Assembly (NCBI RefSeq): GCF_900188185.1
Contig: NZ_FZPA01000003.1
Location: forward strand, 124,001-188,000
DNA length: 64,000 nucleotides
Direction of reading: 5' to 3'
From: Sphingopyxis indica
GTDB lineage: Bacteria > Pseudomonadota > Alphaproteobacteria > Sphingomonadales > Sphingomonadaceae
Made by a program: the position numbers and the translations under genes. Numbering within the stretch: the stretch's first letter is position 1; each line of letters starts with the position of its first letter. The notes beneath the pieces were generated by a model. That model did not search any database, had not been told where the DNA came from, and saw only the letters and a program-made list of their open reading frames with translations. Positions 9,658 to 18,516 of this stretch are shown here, in pieces.

Positions 9658-10182
9658 ATGGCCATGCTGCGTCATCTGTTGCTGATCGCCGCGCTGCTCG
9701 TCACGGGCGGCTGCGGCAAGGCGGTCGAGCTCGTCAGCCAGACGCGCACCGTCGCCGCGCCGCGCGAGGCGGTGTTCGCGAAGATGTTCGGCGACGACGG
9801 CGCCTTTGCCGGCCTGCCGCTCGTCACCAACGGCGGCTCGACGCGGCTTTATGAACTGGTCGTCGAAAAGGGCGAGCCCGGGTTCGAGCGGATCGCGCCG
9901 AAACAGCGGCCCGATGCCTATAAGGTCAAGATCGCGGTCGCGATGGAAATCCCGCGCGAGGCGCACATGATCTATAGCGTCGACGACGGCGCGCTCGCGA
10001 CGGGCCTGAAATTCACCTTCGAGGAACTCGCGCCCGATCGCACGCGCGTCGCCTTCACCGTCGACGAATTGTCGGGGCACGACACCGAAGGGCTCGCGGT
10101 CAACAGCGCGAAGCTGCGTTCGGTCGCCCATGACGCGCTCAGGAAGCTCGACGATTTCGACGAGGTCGACGAACAGGCCTGA
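9658..10182 (+). CDS. Putative lipoprotein, polyketide cyclase/SRPBCC-like
   Basis: The 174-residue protein has an N-terminal hydrophobic stretch (LLLIAALLVTGGC). C19 could be a lipid-attachment cysteine, although the lipobox VTGGC is poor. The rest (SQTRTVAAPREAVFAKMFGD, then alternating beta-like segments and a C-terminal helix) resembles the START/SRPBCC helix-grip fold, but I do not recognise a named family. The 4-codon-internal ATG at 9664 is an equally possible start. It lies 67 bases before the M20 peptidase gene and may be co-transcribed with it. Function is unknown. Confidence 0.72.
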   Translation: MAMLRHLLLIAALLVTGGCGKAVELVSQTRTVAAPREAVFAKMFGDDGAFAGLPLVTNGGSTRLYELVVEKGEPGFERIAPKQRPDAYKVKIAVAMEIPREAHMIYSVDDGALATGLKFTFEELAPDRTRVAFTVDELSGHDTEGLAVNSAKLRSVAHDALRKLDDFDEVDEQA

Positions 10183-10249
10183 CCCGGGCCGACCCGCTTG
10201 CTCCTTCGCCGCCGAGCGGCCACAAGGGCGGCAAAGGAGTCTGCCGCCC

Positions 10250-11554
10250 ATGAAATCGCTCGCCGCGCTGCTCGCCCTCCCGCTCGCCCTCGCCCTCCCT
10301 GCGCAGGCGAAGCTGTCGCCGGCGGAGCAGATGATGGCAAGGACGGTCGCGGCCGAGCAGGAGCGCAACGTCGCGCTGCTCGAGCGGCTGGTGAACCAGA
10401 ACAGCGGCACGTTGAACCTTGCAGGCGTCGAAAAGGTCGGCGCGATGATGCGCGCCGAACTCGAACCGCTGGGCTTTGCCGTCACCTGGACCCCGATGCC
10501 CGGGACGGGCCGCGCGGGGCATCTGGTCGCGGTTCACAAGGGGCGGCTCGATACCAAGCGCCTGCTCCTCATCGGCCACCTCGACACGGTGTTCGAACCC
10601 GATTCGCCCTTCCAGCGCTTCGAGCGCATGGGCGACAAGGCGAAGGGACCGGGCGCGGGCGACGACAAGGGCGGGATGACGGTGATCGTCGCGGCGCTGC
10701 GCGCGATGAAGACGGCGGGGACGCTCGATGGTGCCAATATCGAAATCCACCTGACCGGCGACGAGGAGGATGCCGGCGATCCGATCGAAAAGGCGCGCGC
10801 CGCGCTGATCGCGGCGGGCAAGCGCAGCGATGTCGCGCTCGGTTTCGAGGGGCTGGTGCGCGACGGCGGCGCCGACATGAGCTCGGTCGCGCGGCGCTCG
10901 TCGGAAAGCTGGACGGTGACCGCGAGCGGCAAGACCGGACACAGCTCGGGCATCTTCACCCCCGAACAGGGCGACGGGGCGATCTATGAGCTCGCGCGCA
11001 TCCTGCATCGTTTCCGCACCGAGCTGCCCGAGCCCAATTTGACCTTCAACGTCGGGCTGATCGCGGGCGGCGAGCAGGCGAGCCTCGACACCGGCAAGAT
11101 CCGGGCGAGCGCGAGCGGCAAGACGAACATCGTTCCCGCGACCGCGATCGCGCGCGGCGACCTGCGCACGCTGTCGGGCGAGCAGGCGGCACGGGTGAAG
11201 GCGAAGATGGCGGCGATCGTCGCCGACCATGCGCCCGGCACCGGCGCGAGCCTGGCGTTCGATCCCGGCGGCTATCCCGCAATGGCGCCGACGACAGGCA
11301 ATCGCGCGCTGCTGACGCGGCTCAATGCGGTGAACCGCGACCTCGGCCTGCCCGAGATGGCGGCGCTCGACCCGATCAAGCGCGGCGCCGCCGACATCAG
11401 TTTCGTCGCCCCCGACATCGACGCGCTCGCGGGGCTCGGCACCTATTCGACCGGCGACCACGGCCCCGAGGAAACGGTCGAATTGCCCAGCATCGCGCGG
11501 CAGGCGACGCGCGCCGCGATATTGATGTCGCGCCTGGCTGCGGAAAAGCGGTAG
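10250..11554 (+). CDS. Exported M20 family metallopeptidase (glutamate carboxypeptidase-like)
   Basis: The 434-residue enzyme has a cleavable signal peptide (KSLAALLALPLALALPAQA, cut near residue 20). Zinc-site motifs are GHLDTVF (H110, D112), GAGDDKGG (D138/D139) and TGDEEDAG (E172/E173). The inserted dimerisation domain and the C-terminal DHGPEETVE motif (supplying the last His) follow the carboxypeptidase G2 pattern. It probably removes C-terminal residues such as glutamate from peptides or folate-like substrates in the periplasm. I chose the ATG at 10250 because it begins a proper signal peptide; upstream codons in the same frame would overlap the lipoprotein gene. Confidence 0.92.
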   Translation: MKSLAALLALPLALALPAQAKLSPAEQMMARTVAAEQERNVALLERLVNQNSGTLNLAGVEKVGAMMRAELEPLGFAVTWTPMPGTGRAGHLVAVHKGRLDTKRLLLIGHLDTVFEPDSPFQRFERMGDKAKGPGAGDDKGGMTVIVAALRAMKTAGTLDGANIEIHLTGDEEDAGDPIEKARAALIAAGKRSDVALGFEGLVRDGGADMSSVARRSSESWTVTASGKTGHSSGIFTPEQGDGAIYELARILHRFRTELPEPNLTFNVGLIAGGEQASLDTGKIRASASGKTNIVPATAIARGDLRTLSGEQAARVKAKMAAIVADHAPGTGASLAFDPGGYPAMAPTTGNRALLTRLNAVNRDLGLPEMAALDPIKRGAADISFVAPDIDALAGLGTYSTGDHGPEETVELPSIARQATRAAILMSRLAAEKR

Positions 11555-11580
11555 AAAATTACTGTTTTCACAATATTACT

Positions 11581-11670
11581 GTGTGCTCCCGCGAAGGCGG
11601 GAGCCCATCTCCGAACGGCGTCATCTTGAACCGGCAGGAGATGGGTCCCCGCCTTCGCGGGGACACACGG
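11581..11670. repeat. Dispersed palindromic repeat, family A (copy 1)
   Basis: This imperfect inverted repeat runs from GTGTGCTCCCGCGAAGGCGG to CCGCCTTCGCGGGGACACAC. A near-identical element lies at 50531-50620, sharing both arms and a middle with TCATC-TGAACCGGC. It occupies the gap between the M20 peptidase and aldehyde dehydrogenase genes. This type of small non-coding repeat is common between genes in sphingomonads. Confidence 0.88.
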
Positions 11671-11770
11671 ACGGCCTTGGACACTTCCACTGCCTATCAC
11701 GCTTGATTCATTCACCATAGCGACTAGGTAGCAATCCGAGACGTAAATTCACGCCGATGGGAGACAGGAC

Positions 11771-13204
11771 ATGAGCAGCGACCAGCATTTCAAGCAGAAT
11801 TTCATCGGCGGCCAATGGGTCGACAGCAAGGGCGGCAAACCGCACGACGTCATCAACCCCGCAACCGAAGAGCCCGCCTCGACGATCATCCTCGGCACCG
11901 CCGCCGACGTCGATGATGCCGTCGCGGCGGCCAAGGAGGCCTATAAGAGCTGGTCGCAGACGAGCCGTGAGGAACGGCTCGAAATCCTGGGCCGCATCGT
12001 CGAGGAATATAAGAAGCGCGCCGGCGACCTCGCCAAGTCGATGGCCGCCGAAATGGGCGCGCCGGTCAGCTTTGCCGCGACCGCGCAGGTCGGCGCGGGC
12101 ATCGGCGGCTTCCTCGGCACGATCGAGGCGCTCAAGAATTTCAGCTTCAGCGAACAAATGGGCGCGAACAAGGTCGTTTACGAACCGATCGGCGTCGTCG
12201 GCATGATCACGCCGTGGAACTGGCCGCTCAACCAGATCGCGCTCAAGGTCGCACCCTCGCTCGCCGCGGGCAATACGATGATCCTCAAGCCCTCCGAGGA
12301 ATGCCCGGGCAATGCGACGATCTTTGCCGAGATCCTCGACGCCGCGGGCGTGCCGGCGGGCGTGTTCAACCTCGTGCAGGGCGACGGCCCGACGGTCGGC
12401 AACGCGATCGCCGCGCATCCGGGGATCGACATGGTGAGCTTCACCGGCTCGACCCGCGCGGGCATCCTCGTCGCCAAGGCGGCGGCCGACACGGTCAAGC
12501 GCGTCCATCAGGAACTCGGCGGCAAGTCGCCGAACCTCGTCCTTCCCGACGCCGAGCTAGAGAAGGTGCTGCCGCCGACGGTGCAGGGCGTGCTCGTCAA
12601 CACCGGCCAGAGCTGCATCGCACCGACGCGCATCCTGGTCCAGAAGGACCGCAAGGCCGAAGCGGTTTCGGTGATCAAGGCGATGTTCGACGGCACCGAG
12701 GTCGGCGACCCGATGGCCGAAGGCGCGCATATCGGCCCCGTCGTCAACAAGGCGCAGTTCGACAAGATCCAGGGCCTGATCCAGTCGGCGATCGACGAAG
12801 GCGCGACGCTCGAGACCGGCGGCACCGGCCTGCCCGCGAACGTCAACCGCGGCTTCTTCATCAAGCCGACGGTCTTTTCGGGCGTCACCCCGAATATGCG
12901 CATCGCCAAGGAAGAGGTGTTCGGCCCGGTCGCGACGATCATGGAATATGCCGATCTCGACGAGGCGGTCGCGATCGCCAACGACACCGAATATGGCCTG
13001 TCCGCGGTCGTTTCGGGCGACCCCGCCAAGGCCGCCCAGGTCGCGCCGAAGCTGCGCGCGGGCATGGTCGCGGTCAACAATTGGGGTCCGGCCCCCGGCG
13101 CGCCCTTTGGCGGCTACAAGGCGTCGGGCAACGGCCGCGAAGGCGGGCTGTTCGGCCTCAAGGACTTCATGGAAGTCAAGGCGATCAGCGGCGTTCCGGC
13201 GTAA
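11771..13204 (+). CDS. Aldehyde dehydrogenase family protein
   Basis: The 477-residue NAD(P)-dependent dehydrogenase oxidises an aldehyde to the carboxylate. The catalytic cysteine is C282 in NTGQSCIAPTR and the general base is E248 in ELGGKSP. The NAD-binding motifs TPWNWPL and FTGSTRAG are intact, as is the C-terminal NNWGPAPGAPFGGYKASG segment. The substrate cannot be told from sequence; the closest pattern is the broad-specificity class (coniferyl or betaine aldehyde dehydrogenase-like). It is monocistronic, with a repeat upstream and a hairpin after the stop. An AGACAGGAC stretch serves as ribosome-binding site. Confidence 0.95.
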   Translation: MSSDQHFKQNFIGGQWVDSKGGKPHDVINPATEEPASTIILGTAADVDDAVAAAKEAYKSWSQTSREERLEILGRIVEEYKKRAGDLAKSMAAEMGAPVSFAATAQVGAGIGGFLGTIEALKNFSFSEQMGANKVVYEPIGVVGMITPWNWPLNQIALKVAPSLAAGNTMILKPSEECPGNATIFAEILDAAGVPAGVFNLVQGDGPTVGNAIAAHPGIDMVSFTGSTRAGILVAKAAADTVKRVHQELGGKSPNLVLPDAELEKVLPPTVQGVLVNTGQSCIAPTRILVQKDRKAEAVSVIKAMFDGTEVGDPMAEGAHIGPVVNKAQFDKIQGLIQSAIDEGATLETGGTGLPANVNRGFFIKPTVFSGVTPNMRIAKEEVFGPVATIMEYADLDEAVAIANDTEYGLSAVVSGDPAKAAQVAPKLRAGMVAVNNWGPAPGAPFGGYKASGNGREGGLFGLKDFMEVKAISGVPA

Positions 13205-13213
13205 TCGCCATCA

Positions 13214-13240
13214 CCCCTCCCCTGAAGGGGAGGGGCTTTT
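13214..13240 (+). terminator. Hairpin with T-tract after aldehyde dehydrogenase, from repeat family D
   Basis: CCCCTCCCC-TGAA-GGGGAGGGG is a perfect 9-bp stem followed by CTTTT. The hairpin is identical to one arm of the larger palindromic repeat inside addA (17983-18004), so a dispersed repeat appears to serve here as a terminator. Confidence 0.75.
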
Positions 13241-13274
13241 GATTCGTGCGTCTTGCGGCTAAACGCGCTCCACC

Positions 13275-14501
13275 ATGACCAGCCGTTCGCCGCTTGCGCC
13301 CGCCGCCTTCCCTGCCCTTCCCGACATCGCCGGGGTGACGCGCCGCATCGCGCGCGCACATTACAAGGAATGGGATCGCTGCGACCTGACCTATATCGAG
13401 CTGGCGCCCGGCACGACGGTCGCGGGCGTGTTCACGCGCAATGTCTGCTGCTCGTCCGAGGTCGAACTGGGCCGCGAGCAGGTGAAGGGCGGCAGCGGCC
13501 GCGCGCTGATCGTCAACGCGGGCAACAGCAACGCCTTCACCGGCTATCGCGGACGCGAGGCGGTCGAGGCGATCAGGGCGCAGGTCGCGGAGCATCTCGG
13601 CTGCGCGCCGGGCGAGATATTCGTCAGCTCGACCGGGGTGATCGGCGTCCCGCTGCCCAAGGACAAGGCGCGCGAGGGCGTCGCCGCCGCGCTGACCGCC
13701 GCGCCCTGCTCGTGGGAGGCGGCCGCCGAGACGATCGGCACGACCGACACCTTTGCCAAGGGCGCGCACGCGAGCGCGATCGTCGGCGATCGCACGGTAG
13801 AGGTTGCGGGAATCGTCAAGGGATCGGGGATGATCGCCCCCGACATGGCGACGATGCTCGGCTATATCTTCACCGACGCGGCGGTAGCGCCGGCGCTGCT
13901 TCAGGCCATGCTGACGAAGGCGACCGCAGGCAGCTTCAACGCGATCACCGTCGACAGCGACACCTCGACGAGCGACACGGTGCTGCTCTTTGCGACCGGG
14001 CAGGCGGGCAATGTGCCGCTCGCATCGTGGGATGATGCCGGTGCCGATGCGCTTTACGCCGCGATCGAACAGGTGGCGCTCGACCTTGCACAGCTTGTCG
14101 TGCGCGACGGCGAGGGTGCGTCGAAGTTCATCGAAGTTCAGGTATCGGGCGCGGTCAGCGACGAAAGCGCCAGGCGCGTCGCGCTCACGATCGCCAACTC
14201 GCCGCTGGTCAAGACCGCGATCGCGGGCGAGGATGCAAATTGGGGCCGCGTCGTGATGGCGGTGGGCAAGGCGGGCGAGCCCGCCGACCGCGACCGGCTC
14301 GCGATCCGCTTCGGCGACCATATGGTCGCGAAGGACGGCCTGCCGGTCGAGGGCTATGACGAAGCGCCGGTGGCGGCGCACCTCAAAGGACAGGACATCC
14401 GCATCGGCGCCGATCTCGGCCTCGGCGACGGGCGCGCGACCGTGTGGACGTGCGACCTGACGCACGGCTATATCAGCATCAACGCCGATTATCGGAGCTG
14501 A
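13275..14501 (+). CDS. argJ: Bifunctional ornithine acetyltransferase / N-acetylglutamate synthase
   Basis: The 408-residue ArgJ transfers the acetyl group from N-acetylornithine to glutamate in the cyclic arginine pathway. The self-cleavage and catalytic site is the ATMLGY motif, with T193 expected to become the N-terminus of the beta chain. Other hallmarks are NAGNSNAFTG (81-90), SSTGVIG and the GEDANWGR segment. Whether it also makes N-acetylglutamate from acetyl-CoA cannot be read from sequence. It stands alone between an aldehyde dehydrogenase gene and trxA, which is transcribed towards it. Confidence 0.97.
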   Translation: MTSRSPLAPAAFPALPDIAGVTRRIARAHYKEWDRCDLTYIELAPGTTVAGVFTRNVCCSSEVELGREQVKGGSGRALIVNAGNSNAFTGYRGREAVEAIRAQVAEHLGCAPGEIFVSSTGVIGVPLPKDKAREGVAAALTAAPCSWEAAAETIGTTDTFAKGAHASAIVGDRTVEVAGIVKGSGMIAPDMATMLGYIFTDAAVAPALLQAMLTKATAGSFNAITVDSDTSTSDTVLLFATGQAGNVPLASWDDAGADALYAAIEQVALDLAQLVVRDGEGASKFIEVQVSGAVSDESARRVALTIANSPLVKTAIAGEDANWGRVVMAVGKAGEPADRDRLAIRFGDHMVAKDGLPVEGYDEAPVAAHLKGQDIRIGADLGLGDGRATVWTCDLTHGYISINADYRS

Positions 14502-14510
14502 GCTTCCTTC

Positions 14511-14592
14511 GTCATTGCGAGGAGCGAAGCGACGCGGCAATCCAGAGCTCGCGTAAACCGCCCTGGATTGCTTCGCTTCGCTCGCAATGACG
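14511..14592. repeat. Dispersed palindromic repeat, family B (copy 1)
   Basis: The arms CGTCATTGCGAGGAGCGAAG and its counterpart ending CTCGCAATGACG bracket CAATCCAG and CTGGATTG. A copy in opposite orientation is at 21502-21584. It lies between the convergent argJ and trxA genes and may form a hairpin in transcripts of either strand. Confidence 0.88.
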
Positions 14593-14597
14593 GAGTT

Positions 14598-14918
14598 TTA
14601 CAGCGCGCCTTCGAGCCAGCCCTTGAGCGCGCTCTTGGGCGCCGCGCCGACCTTGGTTTCGGCGACCTCGCCGTTCTTGAACAGGATCATCGTCGGAATG
14701 CCGCGCACGCCATATTTCGCCGGCGCGTCGGGATGGTCGTCGATGTTGAGCTTGGCGATCACGACCTTGTCGCCCAGTTCGTCGGCAATCTCTTCGAGCG
14801 CCGGGCCGATCATCTTGCACGGGCCGCACCATTCGGCCCAGAAATCGACGAGGACGGGGGTGTCGCTGTCGAGCACGTCCGACTGGAAGCTCGCGTCGCT
14901 GATCGCTTTGGTACCCAT
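14598..14918 (-). CDS. trxA: Thioredoxin
   Basis: The 106-residue thioredoxin has the redox-active site W30-C31-G32-P33-C34, the following [11 protein letters not shown] helix, and the cis-proline motif RGIPTMILF. It reduces cytoplasmic protein disulfides. I chose the ATG giving [11 protein letters not shown] because it yields the standard length and has a CAGGAGT ribosome-binding stretch 7 bases upstream. It is the last gene of the minus-strand run from the divL-like gene through addA, 34 bases downstream of the addA stop. Confidence 0.97.
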   Translation of the reverse strand: MGTKAISDASFQSDVLDSDTPVLVDFWAEWCGPCKMIGPALEEIADELGDKVVIAKLNIDDHPDAPAKYGVRGIPTMILFKNGEVAETKVGAAPKSALKGWLEGAL

Positions 14919-14952
14919 AGTCTGACTCCTGAATTCCCTCTTGCTCTCCAAG

Positions 14953-17900
14953 CTAAGCAGTCGGCGCGCCGGGCTCAAGGGGCGTGGAGGGCAAATTCGC
15001 CTTGGCAGCCGGGAAGGCGGGCTTGTGCGCCGCGAGGATCGCGTCGTCGAGCTGCACGAGCTTCGGCGCCGCGGTGTAGAGCAGGGCCGCCGCGATGCGC
15101 CGCCCCGGAAAGATGACGCCGAGTGCGCCCGCATAGGCCGCCATCTGGCGCAGATAGGCGGGCGCGACCTCGGCGGCGGTCGCGGGGACCTGGCGCCCGG
15201 TCTTGTAGTCGATCACCGTCACCGCCTCGTCGGTGACGAGCAGCCGGTCGACGATCCCCGCAACGACCATGCCATCGACGACCGCCGACAGCGGCACTTC
15301 GGCGAGGCTGCCGGGGCCGAAGAGCGCGGCGTGCGCGGGATCGTCGAGAACGCCCAGCACCTCCTCCGCCATCGCGCTGCGTGCCGCCTCGTCCAGCGCC
15401 GGCGCCTGCGCCGCGAGCCAGCGCAGCGCGGCGTCGCGCCGCTTTTCGGCCGCGACCGGCGGCAGCCGCTCGAACAGGCCGTGGAGCAGCAATCCGCGCG
15501 TCACCGCATCGGCGCGCGCGCTGCCCTGCGGCGGCACCGCGACATCGTCCTCGCCGAGCGCCGAGGGGGCGAGCGGGCGCGGCGGGCGCGCTTCCTCGGG
15601 CGCTGCGGCGTGCGCCCAAGCGGGGAGCGCGAGCGGCGGCGGCGCGGTCTTCGCGGTCTTGGCGACCTTTGCCCATTTGCCCGGATTGGCGCGGTGGACG
15701 CGGCGGCGGCCCCAGTGCGGCCCCGCCTCTTCCCAATCGCACCCCATGCCCGCCAGCACGGCTTCGGCCGCGGCGTGCCAGCTCGCTTCGGGGACCGTGC
15801 GGTCGGGCTTTTTCGTCACCCCCGCGACGACGAGAATTTCCTCGGCGCGCGTCATCGCGACGTAGAAGAGCCGCCAATGCTCCTCGGCCGCCGCGAGCGC
15901 GGCCTTGTCATAGGCCTCGGCGAGCCTGCCGTGCCGTTCGTCGGCCGGCAGCGCGAACACCGGCAATTTTTCCCACCCCGCAGCATCGACGCTGAAGGGG
16001 CGGTGGCCGATGCCGGCGTCGTCGGTCGCGTCGGCGAGGATGACGATCGGCGCCTGCAATCCTTTCGACCCGTGGACGGTCATCACCCGCACGACGTCGC
16101 TGCGCGCCTCGGTCTGGCGCTTGATGTCGGCAGCGCTCCCCGACACCGCGGTCAGGAAGCCGAGCAGCGAGACGGTCTCGCGCGCCTCGAAAGCGAGCGC
16201 CTGACCCAGCAATTCGTCGATCGGGTCGCGCGCCTCGCGCCCGAGCCGCGCATAAAGTTTGCGTCGCCCGTCGATCGGCCCCGACAATATGGTTTCGAGA
16301 AAGCGGAACGGCGTGGTGAAATCGGCCATCGCGAGCAGCTGGCGCAGCGTCGCCATCGTCGCGGGCGGCAGATCGCCTTCGGTCGCGCGCAGATGCTCCC
16401 ATATCGCCGCACGCCCGCGCGCCCGCGTGCGGGCATAAAGTTCCTCCTGCGTCCAGCCGATCAGCGGCGAGACGAGCAGCGCCGCGAGGTTGAGGTCGTC
16501 GTGCGGCTGCACTGCGAAGCGCATCGCCGCGATCAGGTCCTGCACGGCGAGCGGCTGGGTCAGCGCAAAGCGGTCGACGCCGGCGACGGGGACGTGCAGC
16601 GCCTGTAATCGCGCGACGATCCGTGCCGCAAGATCGCGGCGGCGGCGCACGAGGATCATGATGTCGCCCGGCGCGACCGGCCGCCCGTCCTTGCCGTGCA
16701 GGGTCCACTCCCTGACCTCGTCGGCGATCGCGCGCGCGAGGCGCATCGAGGCAGGGTCCGACGCGGGCGCCGTGCCGTCGCCGCCATCGTCGCCGTCGCC
16801 CTCCTCGGCCTCGGCATCGAGCGCCTTGCCGACGGGGAGTGGCGCCCAGAGCTCCACCTGCCCGGCGTGCGCATCGCGGAACGGGCGGTGCGGCGGCTCG
16901 GCGCCGTCGAGTCCCATCGCCTTGGCGCCGCCCGCCGCGAGCCACGCATCGGCGACCGCGAGCACCGCGGGGGTCGAGCGATAGTTGGAGACGAGATCGA
17001 CCTGCCGAAATGCCTGCCCCGCGCGCTCGCCGAGCCCGTGGAACAGGTCGCGCGCGGCGCCGAAGGCGCGCGGGTCGGTGCCCTGAAAGCCGAAGATTGC
17101 CTGTTTGCGATCGCCGACGGTGAAGAGGGTGCGGACGCGCTCGGCATCGTCGGGCGCACTCGCGAAAAACTCCTCGGCGAGCGAGAGGACAATGCCCCAC
17201 TGGCGCATATTGGTGTCCTGCGCCTCGTCGACGAGGATGTGGTCGGTGCGCTGGTCGAGCTTGAAGCGCACCCATTCGCCGAAGTGGCTGACGCGCAGCA
17301 GCGACCCCGCGAGCGTGATGAGATCGTCGAAATCGGCGAGCCCCGCCTCGCGCTTGGCGAGCGCATAGGCCTCGGCGAAGCGGCTGCCGAGATGCCAGGC
17401 GGCGGCGAGATCGTCGGCGACGCGCATCGCGGTCGCGGTCGTGCGCAGGCGCTGCGCCGCCTCGACGATCCGCACCGCGGCATCGAGGCAGTCGCGCATC
17501 TTGCCCTTCTCGCCCGCGAAGTCGGCGCGCAGCTCGCCCTTGCCGGTCAGGAAACAGCCGAGCAGTTCGTCGAGCATCGCCGCGCGCGCGGGGGCGTCGG
17601 CGATCAGCCAGCCGATCATCGCATCGTTGCAGGCGAGCCCGGTCCTGGTGCCCCAATTGGCGCCGCTCGCCGCGACCGCTTTGACGTCGTCGTCGGCGAC
17701 CGCGCCTGCCGCGACCTGCTCGATCAGCCACCGATCGGGGTCGCCTGTCGGCAATCCAAAGGCTTCGCGCAGGTCGTGCGCGCGTGGGGGCAGCGCGGCC
17801 GCCGGCCCGCCGAATATCGGCGCGCAGCTCGACAGAAAGGACAGCGCCGCATCGGGACCGAGCCGCCGTGACAGCATGGCGGCGGCGTCGCGCAGGTCGC

Positions 17901-18516
17901 TCTCCTCTCCCCTCCCCTTCAGGGGAGGGGCCGGGGGTGGGGCTCCGCGGCCTTGCGCGAGGCTTCGAGGCCCCACCCCAAACCCCTCCCCTGAAGGGGA
18001 GGGGCTTTCGAGCAGTTCGCTCAGCACCTGCCGCTGCAACGCGCGCGCCTCATCCTCCTCGATGGCGCGAAAGCCGGGGAGCAGCTTTGCTTCGAGCGGG
18101 AAGCTGGCGAGCAATGTCTGGCAAAAGGCGTGGATCGTCTGGACGCGGATCGCGCCGCCGGGACTGTCGATCACCGTCGCGAACAGCGATCGCGCGCGCT
18201 CGATCAGCCCGGGCCGGTCCCAGTCGAGCCCGAGCGCGCGCAGGTCGAGCCGCAAATCGCCGTCGTCCATTCGCACCCACGCCGCGAGCCGTTCGTGGAT
18301 GCGGTGCGCCATTTCGGCGGCGCCCGCCTTCGTAAAGGTGATGCAGAGGATCGCTTCGGGCGACACGCCCTCGAGCATTAGGCGCAGCACGCGCGCCGAC
18401 AGCACCTGCGTCTTGCCCGTCCCCGCCGACGCGCCGAGCCAGACGTGGCTTTCAGGATCGGCGGCGGCGCCCTGCCGTGGGTCGAGATCGTCGAGGCGCT
18501 TGAACGGCGCGGCCAT
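14953..18516 (-). CDS. addA: Double-strand break repair helicase AddA
   Basis: This 1187-residue UvrD-like helicase and RecB-family nuclease partners AddB in end resection at Chi-like sites. Walker [11 protein letters not shown] is near residue 28-37, motif [11 protein letters not shown] is present, motif III follows ([15 protein letters not shown]), and the late helicase motifs include [16 protein letters not shown]. The C-terminal nuclease has VIDYKTGR. Oddity: residues about 171-203 are encoded by a 96-bp dispersed palindromic repeat (17909-18004), which extends the frame without breaking it. The start overlaps the addB stop by one base. The chosen ATG immediately precedes the conserved N-terminus. 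Confidence 0.95.
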   Translation of the reverse strand: MAAPFKRLDDLDPRQGAAADPESHVWLGASAGTGKTQVLSARVLRLMLEGVSPEAILCITFTKAGAAEMAHRIHERLAAWVRMDDGDLRLDLRALGLDWDRPGLIERARSLFATVIDSPGGAIRVQTIHAFCQTLLASFPLEAKLLPGFRAIEEDEARALQRQVLSELLESPSPSGEGFGVGPRSLAQGRGAPPPAPPLKGRGEESDLRDAAAMLSRRLGPDAALSFLSSCAPIFGGPAAALPPRAHDLREAFGLPTGDPDRWLIEQVAAGAVADDDVKAVAASGANWGTRTGLACNDAMIGWLIADAPARAAMLDELLGCFLTGKGELRADFAGEKGKMRDCLDAAVRIVEAAQRLRTTATAMRVADDLAAAWHLGSRFAEAYALAKREAGLADFDDLITLAGSLLRVSHFGEWVRFKLDQRTDHILVDEAQDTNMRQWGIVLSLAEEFFASAPDDAERVRTLFTVGDRKQAIFGFQGTDPRAFGAARDLFHGLGERAGQAFRQVDLVSNYRSTPAVLAVADAWLAAGGAKAMGLDGAEPPHRPFRDAHAGQVELWAPLPVGKALDAEAEEGDGDDGGDGTAPASDPASMRLARAIADEVREWTLHGKDGRPVAPGDIMILVRRRRDLAARIVARLQALHVPVAGVDRFALTQPLAVQDLIAAMRFAVQPHDDLNLAALLVSPLIGWTQEELYARTRARGRAAIWEHLRATEGDLPPATMATLRQLLAMADFTTPFRFLETILSGPIDGRRKLYARLGREARDPIDELLGQALAFEARETVSLLGFLTAVSGSAADIKRQTEARSDVVRVMTVHGSKGLQAPIVILADATDDAGIGHRPFSVDAAGWEKLPVFALPADERHGRLAEAYDKAALAAAEEHWRLFYVAMTRAEEILVVAGVTKKPDRTVPEASWHAAAEAVLAGMGCDWEEAGPHWGRRRVHRANPGKWAKVAKTAKTAPPPLALPAWAHAAAPEEARPPRPLAPSALGEDDVAVPPQGSARADAVTRGLLLHGLFERLPPVAAEKRRDAALRWLAAQAPALDEAARSAMAEEVLGVLDDPAHAALFGPGSLAEVPLSAVVDGMVVAGIVDRLLVTDEAVTVIDYKTGRQVPATAAEVAPAYLRQMAAYAGALGVIFPGRRIAAALLYTAAPKLVQLDDAILAAHKPAFPAAKANLPSTPLEPGAPTA
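17909..18004. repeat. Palindromic repeat, family D, in frame inside addA
   Basis: Two copies of the CCCCTCCCC / GGGGAGGGG hairpin (17909-17930 and 17983-18004) flank an inner inverted repeat (GGGGTGGGGC and GCCCCACCCC). Together they make a 96-bp near-symmetric element, exactly 32 codons. The right-hand hairpin is identical to the one after the aldehyde dehydrogenase gene at 13214-13235. Confidence 0.92.

Noticed and set aside
11581..11670. CRISPR array
   Set aside because: The repeats are single palindromic elements scattered over the window, not regularly spaced tandem units.
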